A stretch of DNA of 59,231 bases. Source: Clostridiales bacterium (GTDB taxonomy: Bacteria > Bacillota > Clostridia > Christensenellales > Aristaeellaceae). Within the stretch, counting starts at the first letter, position 1, and every line of letters begins with the position of its first letter. The position numbers and the translations under genes were made by a program. The stretch spans positions 1 through 59,231 of the forward strand of contig SFHU01000002.1 of assembly GCA_004555535.1 (NCBI GenBank). Reading direction: 5' to 3'. The notes below the pieces were generated by a model, which made no database searches, had not been told where the DNA came from, and saw only the letters and a program-made list of their open reading frames with translations. Below, in pieces: positions 15,839-24,066 of this stretch.

Positions 15839-16701
15839 TCGCTCCACCTCCGCTTCTCCAGCGACTGCACTGAAAGGAACAGGAAGACCGCGATCATCGA
15901 GAGATAATAGACGACCGCCGTCAGGTCAAAGACGCCGTCGACAAACGTGTAAAAGCGGTCAAAGACGCTCAGCTGCACCATGATCTGCCCGAAGAGCCCT
16001 TCAAACGCGGCGCTGTCCGCGCCATAGCAGACCAGCAGCGCGCCTATGCCAATGGCAGCCGTCAGCAGCGCGACAATCGGGTTCCTTGACAGCAGCCACA
16101 GCACAACCGCGAACAGCAGCACCAGCAGGCACAGCGCCAGCAGCGAGGCGGACGCCTCCGTTGAGACAAAGTCGGACAGGCCGCTCATGAAGTAGAGCAG
16201 CAGCACGGCGATGAGCGTGATGACCGCCGCCGCGACCTGATTCTCCGTGACCGAGGAGATGAACAGCCCGACGGAGAGCAGGCACGCGCCCAGCAGGAAG
16301 AACGCAAAGAGCGCGCCGTATGCCGTCGCAAACGAGACCGTGCCGAACTGCGAGAGGATCAGCGGATAGAGCGCCATGATCAGCGTCGGCACGGCGAGCA
16401 CGACGAGCATCGCCAAATACTTGCCCAGGACGACGTCGCTCAGTCGGATCGGCAGCGCGTAGAGCAGCTGATCGGTCTTCTGGCGGCGCTCCTCGGCGAG
16501 CGAGCGCATCGAAAGGATCGGCACCGCGATCAGATAGATGAACGCGATCGCGCTGAGCGTGTATTCAAAGTTGGCGTAGACGCCGCTCAGGTTGTAGGCC
16601 ATCGTGTAAATGCCCGCGAAGACCAGCACAAACGCCGCGATCAGATAGCCGAGCATGCCCTTGAAATACGAGGCGACCTCGCGCCTGAAGATCGCTGTCA
16701 T
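15835..16701 (-). CDS. ABC-2 type permease (GldF-like)
   Basis: 288 residues, about six membrane spans. It begins MTAIFRREVASYFKGMLGYL, the N-terminal amphipathic helix and first span typical of ABC-2 exporters, and contains SMRSLAEERRQKTDQLLYALPI, the conserved ABC-2 loop. Its start overlaps the ATPase stop and its stop overlaps the GldG-like start, each by four bases, so the products are made in fixed ratio. It would form the membrane channel of the exporter. Confidence 0.9.
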   Translation of the reverse strand: MTAIFRREVASYFKGMLGYLIAAFVLVFAGIYTMAYNLSGVYANFEYTLSAIAFIYLIAVPILSMRSLAEERRQKTDQLLYALPIRLSDVVLGKYLAMLVVLAVPTLIMALYPLILSQFGTVSFATAYGALFAFFLLGACLLSVGLFISSVTENQVAAAVITLIAVLLLYFMSGLSDFVSTEASASLLALCLLVLLFAVVLWLLSRNPIVALLTAAIGIGALLVCYGADSAAFEGLFGQIMVQLSVFDRFYTFVDGVFDLTAVVYYLSMIAVFLFLSVQSLEKRRWSE

Positions 16702-17675
16702 GCGCCCTTCGCCTCCTCCTTCGCTTCGGCTGCCGCCGCGTCCTGCTCGCCCTGCGTGAGCTCCAGGAACACATCCTCCAGCGTCGCCTTGTCCTTGCGC
16801 AGCTCAATCAGCGGGACATCGCTCGTCGCGAAGCGCTGAAAGATCGCCTCGCGCGGATCGACGCCCTCCGCAGGCGTCAGCGTGACGCGGGTCGTGCCCT
16901 CCTCGCCGGGAGCATACGCCGCGCCCGCCACGCCGTCAAGGCCATCGAGCACGGCGCGCGTCTCGTCCTCGCTGCCTTTCGCCTCCAGCTCGACGGTCAT
17001 GCCGCTCGAGAGCAGGTTCGTGAGGTTTTCCGCCGTGTCGCTGGCGACGAGCTTCCCGTGCGCGATAATCATGATGTGGTCGCAGACGGCCTGCACCTCG
17101 CTGAGAATGTGGCTGGAGAGCACGACCGTGTGCTCGCGCCCCAGCGCGCGGATCATCTCGCGGATTTCGATGATCTGCGCCGGATCGAGGCCGACCGTCG
17201 GCTCGTCGAGGATGATGACCTCCGGATTGCCCAGCAGCGCCTGCGCGATGCCCACGCGCTGGCGGTAGCCCTTGGAGAGGCTGCTGATCAGCCGTCCGCT
17301 GACGTCAAAGAGTTTCGTCTTCTCCATCACGCCTCGCAGCTGGCTTCCCCATTCGCTGCGGCGCACGCCCTTGGCCTGCAGCACGAAGCGAAGGTATTCC
17401 TCCGTCGTCATCTCCGTGTACAGCGGCGGCAGCTCGGGCAGATACCCGATCTTCCTCTTGGCGGCCATCGGCTCCTCGAAGATGTCGTGCCCGTCGATTC
17501 GAACCTCGCCCTCCGTCGCGCCCAGACAGCCCGTGATGATGTTCATGGTCGTCGACTTTCCCGCGCCGTTCGGCCCCAGAAACCCATAAATCCGCCCCTT
17601 CTCAATCGTGAAGGACAGATCGGATACGGCGGTGTGTCCGCCGTACCGCTTTGTCAAGTGGCTGACTTCAATCAA
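16698..17675 (-). CDS. ABC transporter ATP-binding protein (GldA-like)
   Basis: 325 residues from a TTG at 17675, preferred because AAAGGAG lies 8 bases upstream and the protein then begins IEVSHLTKRYGG. Walker A GPNGAGKST, signature LSKGYRQRVGIAQAL, Walker B VIILDEPTVGLDP and the switch His in SSHILSEV are present. The C-terminal ~100 residues form the regulatory extension usual in ABC-2 exporters. It powers the permease encoded immediately downstream. First gene of the operon. No consensus promoter was found in 17676-17868; a 69-codon ORF there (17690-17899, minus) overlaps the next terminator and is not credited. Confidence 0.93.
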   Translation of the reverse strand: MIEVSHLTKRYGGHTAVSDLSFTIEKGRIYGFLGPNGAGKSTTMNIITGCLGATEGEVRIDGHDIFEEPMAAKRKIGYLPELPPLYTEMTTEEYLRFVLQAKGVRRSEWGSQLRGVMEKTKLFDVSGRLISSLSKGYRQRVGIAQALLGNPEVIILDEPTVGLDPAQIIEIREMIRALGREHTVVLSSHILSEVQAVCDHIMIIAHGKLVASDTAENLTNLLSSGMTVELEAKGSEDETRAVLDGLDGVAGAAYAPGEEGTTRVTLTPAEGVDPREAIFQRFATSDVPLIELRKDKATLEDVFLELTQGEQDAAAAEAKEEAKGA

Positions 17676-17868
17676 TCCTGTCTCTCCTTTCAAGGCAATG
17701 CCTCAGCTGGTATGAAAAACCTCCGGGCTGACCCAAAGGGATCGATGCCCTGCGGACTTTCAAAGCACAATAAGGATACAGGAGAATTGTCATGGGCGAT
17801 TGAAGAAACTATGGTGAAATCGGGGAGAAAATGGACGCAAATGTGACGCGAGGGCAAACGATCAGGAC

Positions 17869-17895
17869 AAAAAAAGAACAGGTCATTGCCTGTTC
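17869..17895 (-). terminator. Intrinsic terminator of the Na/Pi cotransporter gene
   Basis: GAACAGG and CCTGTTC (17876-17882 with 17889-17895) form a perfect stem with a 6-base loop, followed on the minus strand by seven T (17869-17875). Confidence 0.88.
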
Positions 17896-17917
17896 CCATG
17901 TGATGGCCAAGCTTCCT

Positions 17918-19570
17918 TCAGCCGTGATGGATGCCCTGCTTGGCCTCCAGCAGCGAAAAGGCGATGTTGATCGCGTGATCGCCCACGCGCTCCAGGCCGG
18001 AGACGACGTCGGAGAAGTACACGCCGGCCAGCGCGCTGCAGCGTCCCTCGTTCAGGCGGCTGATGTGTCGGGCCTGCAGGGTGCGCTCCATGTGGTCGAT
18101 CATGTTCTCGAGGTCGCGGATTTCCTCCATGTGCGCGGTGTCGCCCGTCATGAACATGTGCAGGGATTCCACAAGAATGCGGTCGATCAGCTTCATCATC
18201 CCGCGCAGCTCCGCAACGCTTTCCTCCGACATGCGGATGCCGTTTTCCACCAGCTGGGGAATGAGCTCCACAATGCTTTCCGCGTGGTCGCCGATGCGCT
18301 CGATGTCGCTGACGACGTGGAAATACGCCGCGATCATGTTCGCGTCCTCCAGCGGCAGCGTATTCTGGTTGATCTTGACGAGATAGCTGCTGATCTGCTC
18401 GTCGAGATAGTCGATATAGCGCTCCGTCTCAAACACCCCTGCCGCGCGCGTCAGGTCGCCCTCGATCAGGCACTCCACCGATTCGCGCAGGTTGTCAAAC
18501 GCCATATTCGCCATGCGCTCCATCTCCCGCACGGCCAGATAGACGGCGACGGTCGGGTTGGGCAGCGACGTGCCGATGAACTGCAGGCTGAAGGATTCCT
18601 CCTCCTTCTTCTCGTCCTCGCCGGGCACGAGCAGGTAGGTGCAGCGGATGATCGCATCCATGAACGGATAGAAGACGATCACCTGGAAGACCTTGAAGAG
18701 GAAGTGCGCCCAGGCGATGCTGCGGCCCAGCGTACCGGCGTCGGTACCGTGCCCGCTGAAGAAGCGGATGATCGTCTCGATCTGCGGCGAGAAGAAGAGC
18801 AGCAGCACGAACATGAGCACCGTGCCGAAGACGTTGAAGAGCAGATGGATCAGCGCGGCGCGTCTGGCGTTTTTCGTGCCGCCGACGGAGGAGAGCACCG
18901 CCGAGGTACAGGCGCCGATATTGCAGCCGAGGATGACGAACATGCAGATGTCCAGCCCGATCAGCCCCTGCGACGCCATGACGACCAGGATGCTGACCGT
19001 GACGGAAGAGCTCTGCACAACCGACGTGATCACCAGGCCGAGCACGACGCCCAGCACGGGATTGGTGAACCGGGAGAGCAGCTCGATGACCGCGGGAATC
19101 CCGCGCAGCTGCGTCATCGCGGCGGACATCGTGCTGATGCCCAGGAACAGCACGCCGAAGCCGAGCACGGCCTCGCCCGTCTTGCGCAGGACGGGCAGCT
19201 TGACGTAGTTGACCATGATCGCGCCCGCGAAGACGAACAGCGGCGCGATGGCGCTGAGCCTGAACGCGACGAGCATCGCCGTGACCGTCGTGCCGATGTT
19301 GGCGCCCAAAATGATGCCGCAGGCCTCCGTCAGGCGCATCAGCCCGGAGTTGACAAAGCTGACGACCATCACGGTCGCCGCGCTCGAGGATTGGATCACA
19401 GCTGTAAAGAACAATCCGACCAGCAGCCCGAGCAGCCGGGTCTTGGTAAACGCTTTGAGGATTCCTCTCAGCCGGTTGCCCGCAACCTTCTCAATGCCGC
19501 GGCTCATCATGTTCATACCGGCGATAAACAGGCCCAATCCGCCCAGCAGCTCAATCACGATCATCAGCAT
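17918..19570 (-). CDS. Na/Pi cotransporter family protein with C-terminal PhoU-like domain
   Basis: 550 residues; GAAGGAG is 7 bases before the ATG. The N-terminal ~310 residues contain two inverted Na/Pi-cotransporter repeats, each with the QSSS signature (AVIQSSSAATV and SVVQSSSVTVS), within about eight membrane spans. The C-terminal ~200 residues are helical and PhoU-like (ADIERIGDHAES-type pattern seen as SDIERIGDHAES, and GLERVGDHAINIA). It imports phosphate with sodium, or senses it through the PhoU part. Single-gene transcript with its own terminator. Confidence 0.93.
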   Translation of the reverse strand: MLMIVIELLGGLGLFIAGMNMMSRGIEKVAGNRLRGILKAFTKTRLLGLLVGLFFTAVIQSSSAATVMVVSFVNSGLMRLTEACGIILGANIGTTVTAMLVAFRLSAIAPLFVFAGAIMVNYVKLPVLRKTGEAVLGFGVLFLGISTMSAAMTQLRGIPAVIELLSRFTNPVLGVVLGLVITSVVQSSSVTVSILVVMASQGLIGLDICMFVILGCNIGACTSAVLSSVGGTKNARRAALIHLLFNVFGTVLMFVLLLFFSPQIETIIRFFSGHGTDAGTLGRSIAWAHFLFKVFQVIVFYPFMDAIIRCTYLLVPGEDEKKEEESFSLQFIGTSLPNPTVAVYLAVREMERMANMAFDNLRESVECLIEGDLTRAAGVFETERYIDYLDEQISSYLVKINQNTLPLEDANMIAAYFHVVSDIERIGDHAESIVELIPQLVENGIRMSEESVAELRGMMKLIDRILVESLHMFMTGDTAHMEEIRDLENMIDHMERTLQARHISRLNEGRCSALAGVYFSDVVSGLERVGDHAINIAFSLLEAKQGIHHG

Positions 19571-19992
19571 GGGATTTCTCCTTCGTCTCTCGTCGCTTCT
19601 TCGCTGTTTCGTTTTTGGCGCAAACGCCCTGCACAGCTCCCTTAGAAGCCCAGCAGCGCCCGATTGCAGATTCTTTATCTGCTCAATGAGTCGTTCCCTT
19701 TTCCGATGCAGGAAAAAAACGTTCGTTTTTAAGCATCCGAAGAGGCCTAAACAGATTTATGATACCATACCCAGCCTGCAAATTCCATTGTTTTCTGTAG
19801 GATTAATTCCATTTTTCCTGCATTCGGCGAGATTTCATCAAAACAATCGGTTTTTGTTGGCCTATCTGATAAGTCAAATTGCTCTGCCTTCCCCATCCGA
19901 AAACCGAATGTGAAGGGCCGCTGCGCCCGATTCCTTCCGCATCAGGCAGCAAACCCAGCACAGCAGCGATGCTCACGGCCCTCTTTTCCGGC
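19571..19992. other. Gene-free stretch upstream of the Na/Pi gene
   Basis: No convincing gene. A palindrome AAAAACGTTCGTTTTT lies near 19711-19726, upstream of the Na/Pi gene, and could be an operator or weak hairpin. A 63-codon minus-strand ORF (19803-19994) lacks a ribosome site and any family resemblance. Confidence 0.5.
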
Positions 19993-20121
19993 AAAAAGAA
20001 AGGAGCGCCCGAAGGCGCTCAATTCGATGAAGAGGAGAAAGAAAGAAAGAGAAACAACACCCCGCGGCGGAGCCTCTGCGCAGACCCGCCGCGCGCCGGC
20101 AGTCTGCTGTTTCCTGCCGAC
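19993..20121 (-). ncRNA. Predicted ~130-nt small RNA
   Basis: A perfect promoter (20128-20156, minus) is followed within about 130 bases by a strong intrinsic terminator: GAGCGCC-TTCG-GGCGCTC (20003-20020), then CTTTCTTTTT. Between them lie a G+C-rich segment able to fold on itself and then a single-stranded pyrimidine tract containing CTCCTCTTC, complementary to Shine-Dalgarno-like sequence. No ATG occurs in the transcript; a GTG-initiated 13-codon frame has no ribosome site. Pyrimidine-rich seed plus terminator is the usual design of trans-acting sRNAs in Gram-positive bacteria. No known RNA family was recognised. Confidence 0.6.
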
Positions 20122-20127
20122 GCGGGA

Positions 20128-20156
20128 ATTATACGACCTTTGCACCTTCCTGTCAA
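20128..20156 (-). promoter_or_regulatory. Consensus promoter of the predicted small RNA
   Basis: TTGACA (20151-20156) and TATAAT (20128-20133) on the minus strand are both perfect, 17 bp apart. No credible protein-coding gene follows before the terminator. Confidence 0.88.
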
Positions 20157-20283
20157 GCCATTTTGCAAATCATTTTACAAAAATATTCTGTTTACCCCGT
20201 TTCCTTTCCATGTTTATGTATAATCTGAATGAAACTTTCTTTTTTCCTGCATATTAATCTCTTGCCGCGTCTGCCGCCGCACA

Positions 20284-20312
20284 TTGACACGCCGGAACAC
20301 CGCTGGTATAAT
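20284..20312 (+). promoter_or_regulatory. Consensus promoter of the HD-domain gene
   Basis: TTGACA (20284-20289), 17 bp, TATAAT (20307-20312), about 55 bp before the start codon at 20368. Confidence 0.92.
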
Positions 20313-20367
20313 ACAGTCGATTTCACCCATCTTTTTCAGAAATCGCATCAAAAGGAGCGGATCCACC

Positions 20368-20940
20368 ATGTCCTATGAAGAAGCCCTTGCGCTGCTGCGC
20401 AAGTACAACAGCGAGCCCTTTCACCTCTGCCACGCGCTGACGGTCTCCAAGGTCATGCGCCGGATGGCCGATTCCCTCGGCTACGGCGATGAGGCCGATT
20501 TCTGGGCTGTCGTCGGTCTGCTGCACGACATCGACTTCGAGCAGTGGCCCGAGCAGCACTGTGTCAAATGCGTCGAGCTGCTGCGCGACGGCGGTGCGGA
20601 CGAGCGCCTGATTCACGCCGTCGTCTGCCACGGCTACGGCATCTGCACCGACGTCGCCCCGGAGCACGAGATGGAGAAGGTGCTCTTCGCCTGCGACGAG
20701 CTGACCGGCCTGATCGGCGCCTGCGCGAAGATGCGTCCCTCCGGCAGCATCACCGATATGGATCTCAAGAGCCTCAAGAAGAAATACAAGTCGAAGGGCT
20801 TTGCCGCCGGCTGCTCCCGCGAGGTCATCGCGCAGGGCGCGCAGTTGCTGGGCTGGGAGCTGGACGACCTCCTGCTGCGCACGCTGGAGGCCATGAAGCC
20901 CGACGAGGCCGCCATCGCCAGCGAGATGGAAGCGATGTAA
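20368..20940 (+). CDS. HD-domain phosphohydrolase
   Basis: 190 residues; AAAGGAG precedes the ATG at 20368, and a consensus promoter lies just upstream. The metal-binding HD pattern is visible: His22 in HLCHALTV, His53-Asp54 in GLLHDID, a further His in AVVCHGYG and Asp in FACDELTGLI. Single-domain HD proteins of this type hydrolyse phosphate esters such as nucleotides; the substrate is unknown. Cytoplasmic and apparently monocistronic. Its stop lies 7 bp from the stop of the convergent DUF4363 gene and no terminator is seen between them. Confidence 0.88.
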   Translation: MSYEEALALLRKYNSEPFHLCHALTVSKVMRRMADSLGYGDEADFWAVVGLLHDIDFEQWPEQHCVKCVELLRDGGADERLIHAVVCHGYGICTDVAPEHEMEKVLFACDELTGLIGACAKMRPSGSITDMDLKSLKKKYKSKGFAAGCSREVIAQGAQLLGWELDDLLLRTLEAMKPDEAAIASEMEAM

Positions 20941-20947
20941 TCCCGCG

Positions 20948-21331
20948 TCAGAGCAGATTCTGCACGGAGAACGCCTGTCGCTCGCGCACATGCTCGACGC
21001 CGCCCTCCACCTCGCTGGCGTAAATCAGCGCGGAGGCGCGGTCCTCCGCCTCCAACGCGGCGATCAGCCGCGAGAGCCCGTAGCGTACCTCGTCGGTCGA
21101 GCTGTGGTCGACCATCACCTCCAATTCGCCCGCGTGATCGTCCCAATGCAGGTCGAGCTCGCGGGCTTTTTGCAGCGCCGTCTCCATCTCCCCCTCCCGG
21201 ATCAGCCTCAGGATCACGGACGTCTTGGCCAGCGCGTCGTCCGTCAGATGCGACACCAGGCGCTGCTCGACGACGGCCAGCGCCGCGAGAATCAGCGCCG
21301 TGGCCAGTATGGTCATCAGCTTCCTGCACAT
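20948..21331 (-). CDS. DUF4363 protein
   Basis: 127 residues starting one base after the YetF stop codon. An N-terminal membrane span (residues 5-22) is followed by a helical extracytoplasmic domain with DxHWDDHAGELEVMVDHS, a pattern typical of DUF4363. Members almost always follow a DUF421 (YetF) gene, as here. Function unknown; probably a small partner of YetF at the membrane. Confidence 0.85.
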   Translation of the reverse strand: MCRKLMTILATALILAALAVVEQRLVSHLTDDALAKTSVILRLIREGEMETALQKARELDLHWDDHAGELEVMVDHSSTDEVRYGLSRLIAALEAEDRASALIYASEVEGGVEHVRERQAFSVQNLL

Positions 21332-21332
21332 G

Positions 21333-22058
21333 CTACCACCTCACCTTGTCCTCGCCAACCGCCTGAATCGTCAGCAGCCGCCCCGTCTCGCCCCGCTCCT
21401 GCACCAGCAGCACACCCTGCGTGTCCAGCGCCGCCAGCAGCACGTCGGCGTCCCGCTCGATGCCCTGCCCCTGCAGAAGCCGCCTGAGCCAGCCCTCGTC
21501 GAGCCCCGCGATGCGCATCGTTCGCGACTGCAGCTTGCCATCGAGAATCAGCGTCAGCGGAATGCCGTCGTAGCGCTTTGGCAGGTCCAGCTCCTTGCGC
21601 GTCGGGGGCCGGCTGTCCGCCGAGGGGAAGACGCTCAGCGTGCCGTTCGTCTCCAGCACGACGCTGCCCGTCTCCTGCAGGCCGAGCACGCCGTTGGTGC
21701 GGATGCCCTCCATCAGGTCGGAGAGGTCGAAGCAGAGCCTGCGCAGCTCCTTCTCGCAGATCTTCCCGTCCCGCACGAGCACGCTCGGCCGCCCGCAGAT
21801 GATCCGCCGCAGATGCATGCTCCAGAACGCGAGCACGCTGAGCAGGCTGTGCAGCAGCAGCAGCGTCAGGATGGAGATCACACCGCCCAGCAGCGGGATC
21901 TCGACGTCGCTCATCGGCTGCGTCGCCAGGTCGGAGATCATCAGCGTGATGACCACCTCATACGGCTGAAGCTGCGCCAACTGTCGCTTGCCCATCAGCC
22001 GAAGCACGACCGTCGTCACGAAAAACAGGATGGCCGTTCTCAGGAAACCATTGAGCAT
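21333..22058 (-). CDS. YetF-like DUF421 membrane protein
   Basis: 241 residues; GAAGGAGG before the ATG. Three N-terminal membrane spans including KRQLAQLQPYEVV, a signature of the family, are followed by two repeats of the cytoplasmic DUF421 fold (GRPSVLVRDGKI and IPLTLILDGKL). YetF proteins are linked to the spore or cell envelope in Bacillus but lack an assigned activity. Operon with DUF4363. Its ribosome site lies in the 3' arm of a stem-loop. Confidence 0.9.
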   Translation of the reverse strand: MLNGFLRTAILFFVTTVVLRLMGKRQLAQLQPYEVVITLMISDLATQPMSDVEIPLLGGVISILTLLLLHSLLSVLAFWSMHLRRIICGRPSVLVRDGKICEKELRRLCFDLSDLMEGIRTNGVLGLQETGSVVLETNGTLSVFPSADSRPPTRKELDLPKRYDGIPLTLILDGKLQSRTMRIAGLDEGWLRRLLQGQGIERDADVLLAALDTQGVLLVQERGETGRLLTIQAVGEDKVRW

Positions 22059-22065
22059 AAGGAAA

Positions 22066-22099
22066 ATCCTCCTTCGGGAATATCTTCCCCAGGGAGGAT
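22066..22099 (-). terminator. Stem-loop overlapping the YetF ribosome binding site
   Basis: On the minus strand ATCCTCC (22093-22099) pairs with GGAGGAT (22066-22072), with an inner GGGAA/TTCCC stem. The 3' arm contains the YetF Shine-Dalgarno sequence and is followed by TTTT. It can act as the terminator of the nitroreductase gene, as an element occluding the YetF ribosome site, or both. Confidence 0.6.
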
Positions 22100-22132
22100 G
22101 TCTTTATGTGGTTTTTGTGTGTCCTGCGCGCG

Positions 22133-22849
22133 TTATGCCCGCATGAGGTAGCCGCCGTCCGTCTTCTTGAAGACGGCCTCGCGGCCCGCGTGGTACGCGC
22201 CCACGGCGGCGTGCAGCATGCAGATGCCGCGGTCCAGCGGCGCGTATTTCTTGTAGAGCACCGATCGCTCGAGGATGGACACGCCCACGCTCTCGGCCTC
22301 GAGCTTCCAGGGCTGCTGATTCATCGCGCTGGGCGCGACGCGCGCCGCGAGCACAGCCTCCTTCTGCCAGGCGCCAATCGCGGCGAGCTCCTCCTCCGTC
22401 TTGCCGCAGAGCTTCTGCACGTCCATGCGCTTGGGCGCAAACGGCGCTCGCTCCGCCTTGCCGATGGCGATGACGCAGTGGACGGCCTCGTCGCTCTGCA
22501 GGTTGACGTTGCGGCTGATGACATCGGGATAGAAGCCCGCGCCCAGCCAGCAGGTACCAAGGCCCATCGCCGTCGCCTCCAGCACGATGGCCTCGCCCAT
22601 GTAGCCCTCCAGCTCCATCGGCGTGCCCTTCTTGGCGACGATGACGGCGTAGACGTCCGTCCCCTTGATGCTGCTCTTGAGGCCCGGCCCCTTGAACATG
22701 CGCACGGTGATGCCCTGCCAGCTCACCTTGCGGCAGAGCACGCCCAGGCGATCTAGCTGCTCCTTGTCCGGCGCGCCCGTGTATTTGCGCACGGAGCTGC
22801 GCGCGTACAGCGCGTCATACCAGTTCTTTTCCAGTTTCAGTTCAAACAT
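22133..22849 (-). CDS. Nitroreductase-family protein
   Basis: 238 residues from the ATG at 22849, chosen because GGGAG precedes it and the family sequence begins there. RSSVRKYTG near residue 20 and a late SAMNQQPWKLE segment are the FMN-binding signatures of the nitroreductase fold; GEAIVLEATAMGLGTCWLG is the central helix. It would reduce nitro or quinone-like substrates with NAD(P)H in the cytoplasm, though many members with this architecture have no known substrate. Own promoter. Confidence 0.9.
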   Translation of the reverse strand: MFELKLEKNWYDALYARSSVRKYTGAPDKEQLDRLGVLCRKVSWQGITVRMFKGPGLKSSIKGTDVYAVIVAKKGTPMELEGYMGEAIVLEATAMGLGTCWLGAGFYPDVISRNVNLQSDEAVHCVIAIGKAERAPFAPKRMDVQKLCGKTEEELAAIGAWQKEAVLAARVAPSAMNQQPWKLEAESVGVSILERSVLYKKYAPLDRGICMLHAAVGAYHAGREAVFKKTDGGYLMRA

Positions 22850-22912
22850 GTCGCTTCGCTCCCAATCCGCGGGCATGACGCCCCGGTGATGTGTCAAAAA
22901 TCCAGTTCCTAT

Positions 22913-22942
22913 ACTTTAACACGTCAAGCCCCGGCCTGTCAA
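22913..22942 (-). promoter_or_regulatory. Promoter of the nitroreductase gene
   Basis: TTGACA (22937-22942) and TAAAGT (22913-22918) with an 18-bp spacer, minus strand, about 64 bp upstream of the start at 22849. Confidence 0.65.
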
Positions 22943-22971
22943 CGGAAAACGCTGACCCGCCCGCGCTTTGC

Positions 22972-24033
22972 TCAGTCCCAGTCCATCGCGACCGTATGAA
23001 TCCTTCCGTCCTCGTCGGCCGCACCTGTCATCAGGCAGGCGATGTAGGCGTCGCGGAAGGCATGCGCCAGCGGATAGAAGGGCTCGCCCGTGCGCAGGGT
23101 TTCGCCCATGCGCTCAAGCACGCTGCACACGGCGATTTCGTCCTCGCTCATCGTCACATCCGCGCGGAACGGGTTTTCGTACAGCCGCTCGCCCAGGAAG
23201 CTGACGGTGCGCACCGTGCCGCTCATGCGGTCGCGCCCGATCTGCAGCCGGTCCTGCTGCGGCCGGCCCTGCGCGTCGACCCAGCGGACATCGTCGTCGA
23301 AGATCTCGCCCCGCGTGCCCAGGATGCGCAGGTGGCTGCTGCGGATCGCGCTGTGATACTGCGTGCCCGCAAAGTCGTACAGGCCCAGCCGTCCGTCGGC
23401 ATAGGTCAACTGCGCCAGCACGCGGTTTTCCTCCTCGACCGGCCCTCCGGCGATCAGGCCGGAGCGGTCGCCCGTCTTGACGATGGGCGAGGTCACGCGC
23501 CGCGCGCGGATCTGCACGTCGCCATTTTCCTCCCCCAGATAGAAGCGCAGCATGCTCACCGCATGATAATCGTGCATCATCGACAGCGTGCAGCTGGTCA
23601 CCTGCCCGAGCAGCCCGCGGTCGATCAGCGCGCGCCGCGCCTGATGCGTCGGCCAGAGGAAATACTGCTCGGCCAGTTCAAGCGCCGTGCCCGTCCGCCG
23701 CTGCGTCTCATGAAGCGTGCGCAGCGTCGAAATGTCCGTCGCCAGCGGCGTCTCGCTCAGCACGGGCATGCCCGCCCTGAGCAGCAGCGTCACCATCTCC
23801 GGCATCGCGGCCTTGCGCACGCAGGAGACGACAAACGCCGGCGAATCCGCCAGCAGCGCGTTCAGCGTCGTGCACGTCCTCAAGCCCGTCTCTTTGGCCA
23901 AAGCCTTTGCGCCCTGCGCGCTGTGGCAGAGCACGCCCGTCACCTCAAAGCGCTCCGGCAGCAGCTGCGCCGCGCGCAGATAGAACCGCGCGCGCCAGCC
24001 CGAGCCCGCCACGGCAAAGCGAATCTTCTCCAT
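22972..24033 (-). CDS. Gfo/Idh/MocA-family oxidoreductase
   Basis: 353 residues; AAAGGAG before the ATG. An N-terminal Rossmann fold (IRFAVAGSGWRARFYLRAA, with the family GxGxxA variant GSGWRA) and VLSETPLATD in place of the usual EKP motif, followed by the C-terminal alpha/beta domain. It is expected to oxidise or reduce a sugar or cyclitol with NAD(P). It follows the hydrolase gene by 33 bp, probably in one operon. The substrate is unknown; the altered EKP motif (SETP) makes catalysis less certain. Confidence 0.88.
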   Translation of the reverse strand: MEKIRFAVAGSGWRARFYLRAAQLLPERFEVTGVLCHSAQGAKALAKETGLRTCTTLNALLADSPAFVVSCVRKAAMPEMVTLLLRAGMPVLSETPLATDISTLRTLHETQRRTGTALELAEQYFLWPTHQARRALIDRGLLGQVTSCTLSMMHDYHAVSMLRFYLGEENGDVQIRARRVTSPIVKTGDRSGLIAGGPVEEENRVLAQLTYADGRLGLYDFAGTQYHSAIRSSHLRILGTRGEIFDDDVRWVDAQGRPQQDRLQIGRDRMSGTVRTVSFLGERLYENPFRADVTMSEDEIAVCSVLERMGETLRTGEPFYPLAHAFRDAYIACLMTGAADEDGRIHTVAMDWD

Positions 24034-24066
24034 GCTCCCGTCTCCTTTGCGCAGGCTTCCTTCCGT

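Noticed and set aside
17690..17899. 69-codon minus-strand ORF
   Set aside because: It begins beyond the terminator of the Na/Pi gene and overlaps it; no ribosome site and no family resemblance.
17831..19645. 604-codon plus-strand open frame
   Set aside because: It lies antisense to the well-supported Na/Pi cotransporter gene, is rich in Asp/Arg/His as expected of a shadow frame, and has no ribosome site or domain.
19803..19994. 63-codon minus-strand ORF
   Set aside because: No ribosome site or conserved pattern; starts directly after the small-RNA terminator.
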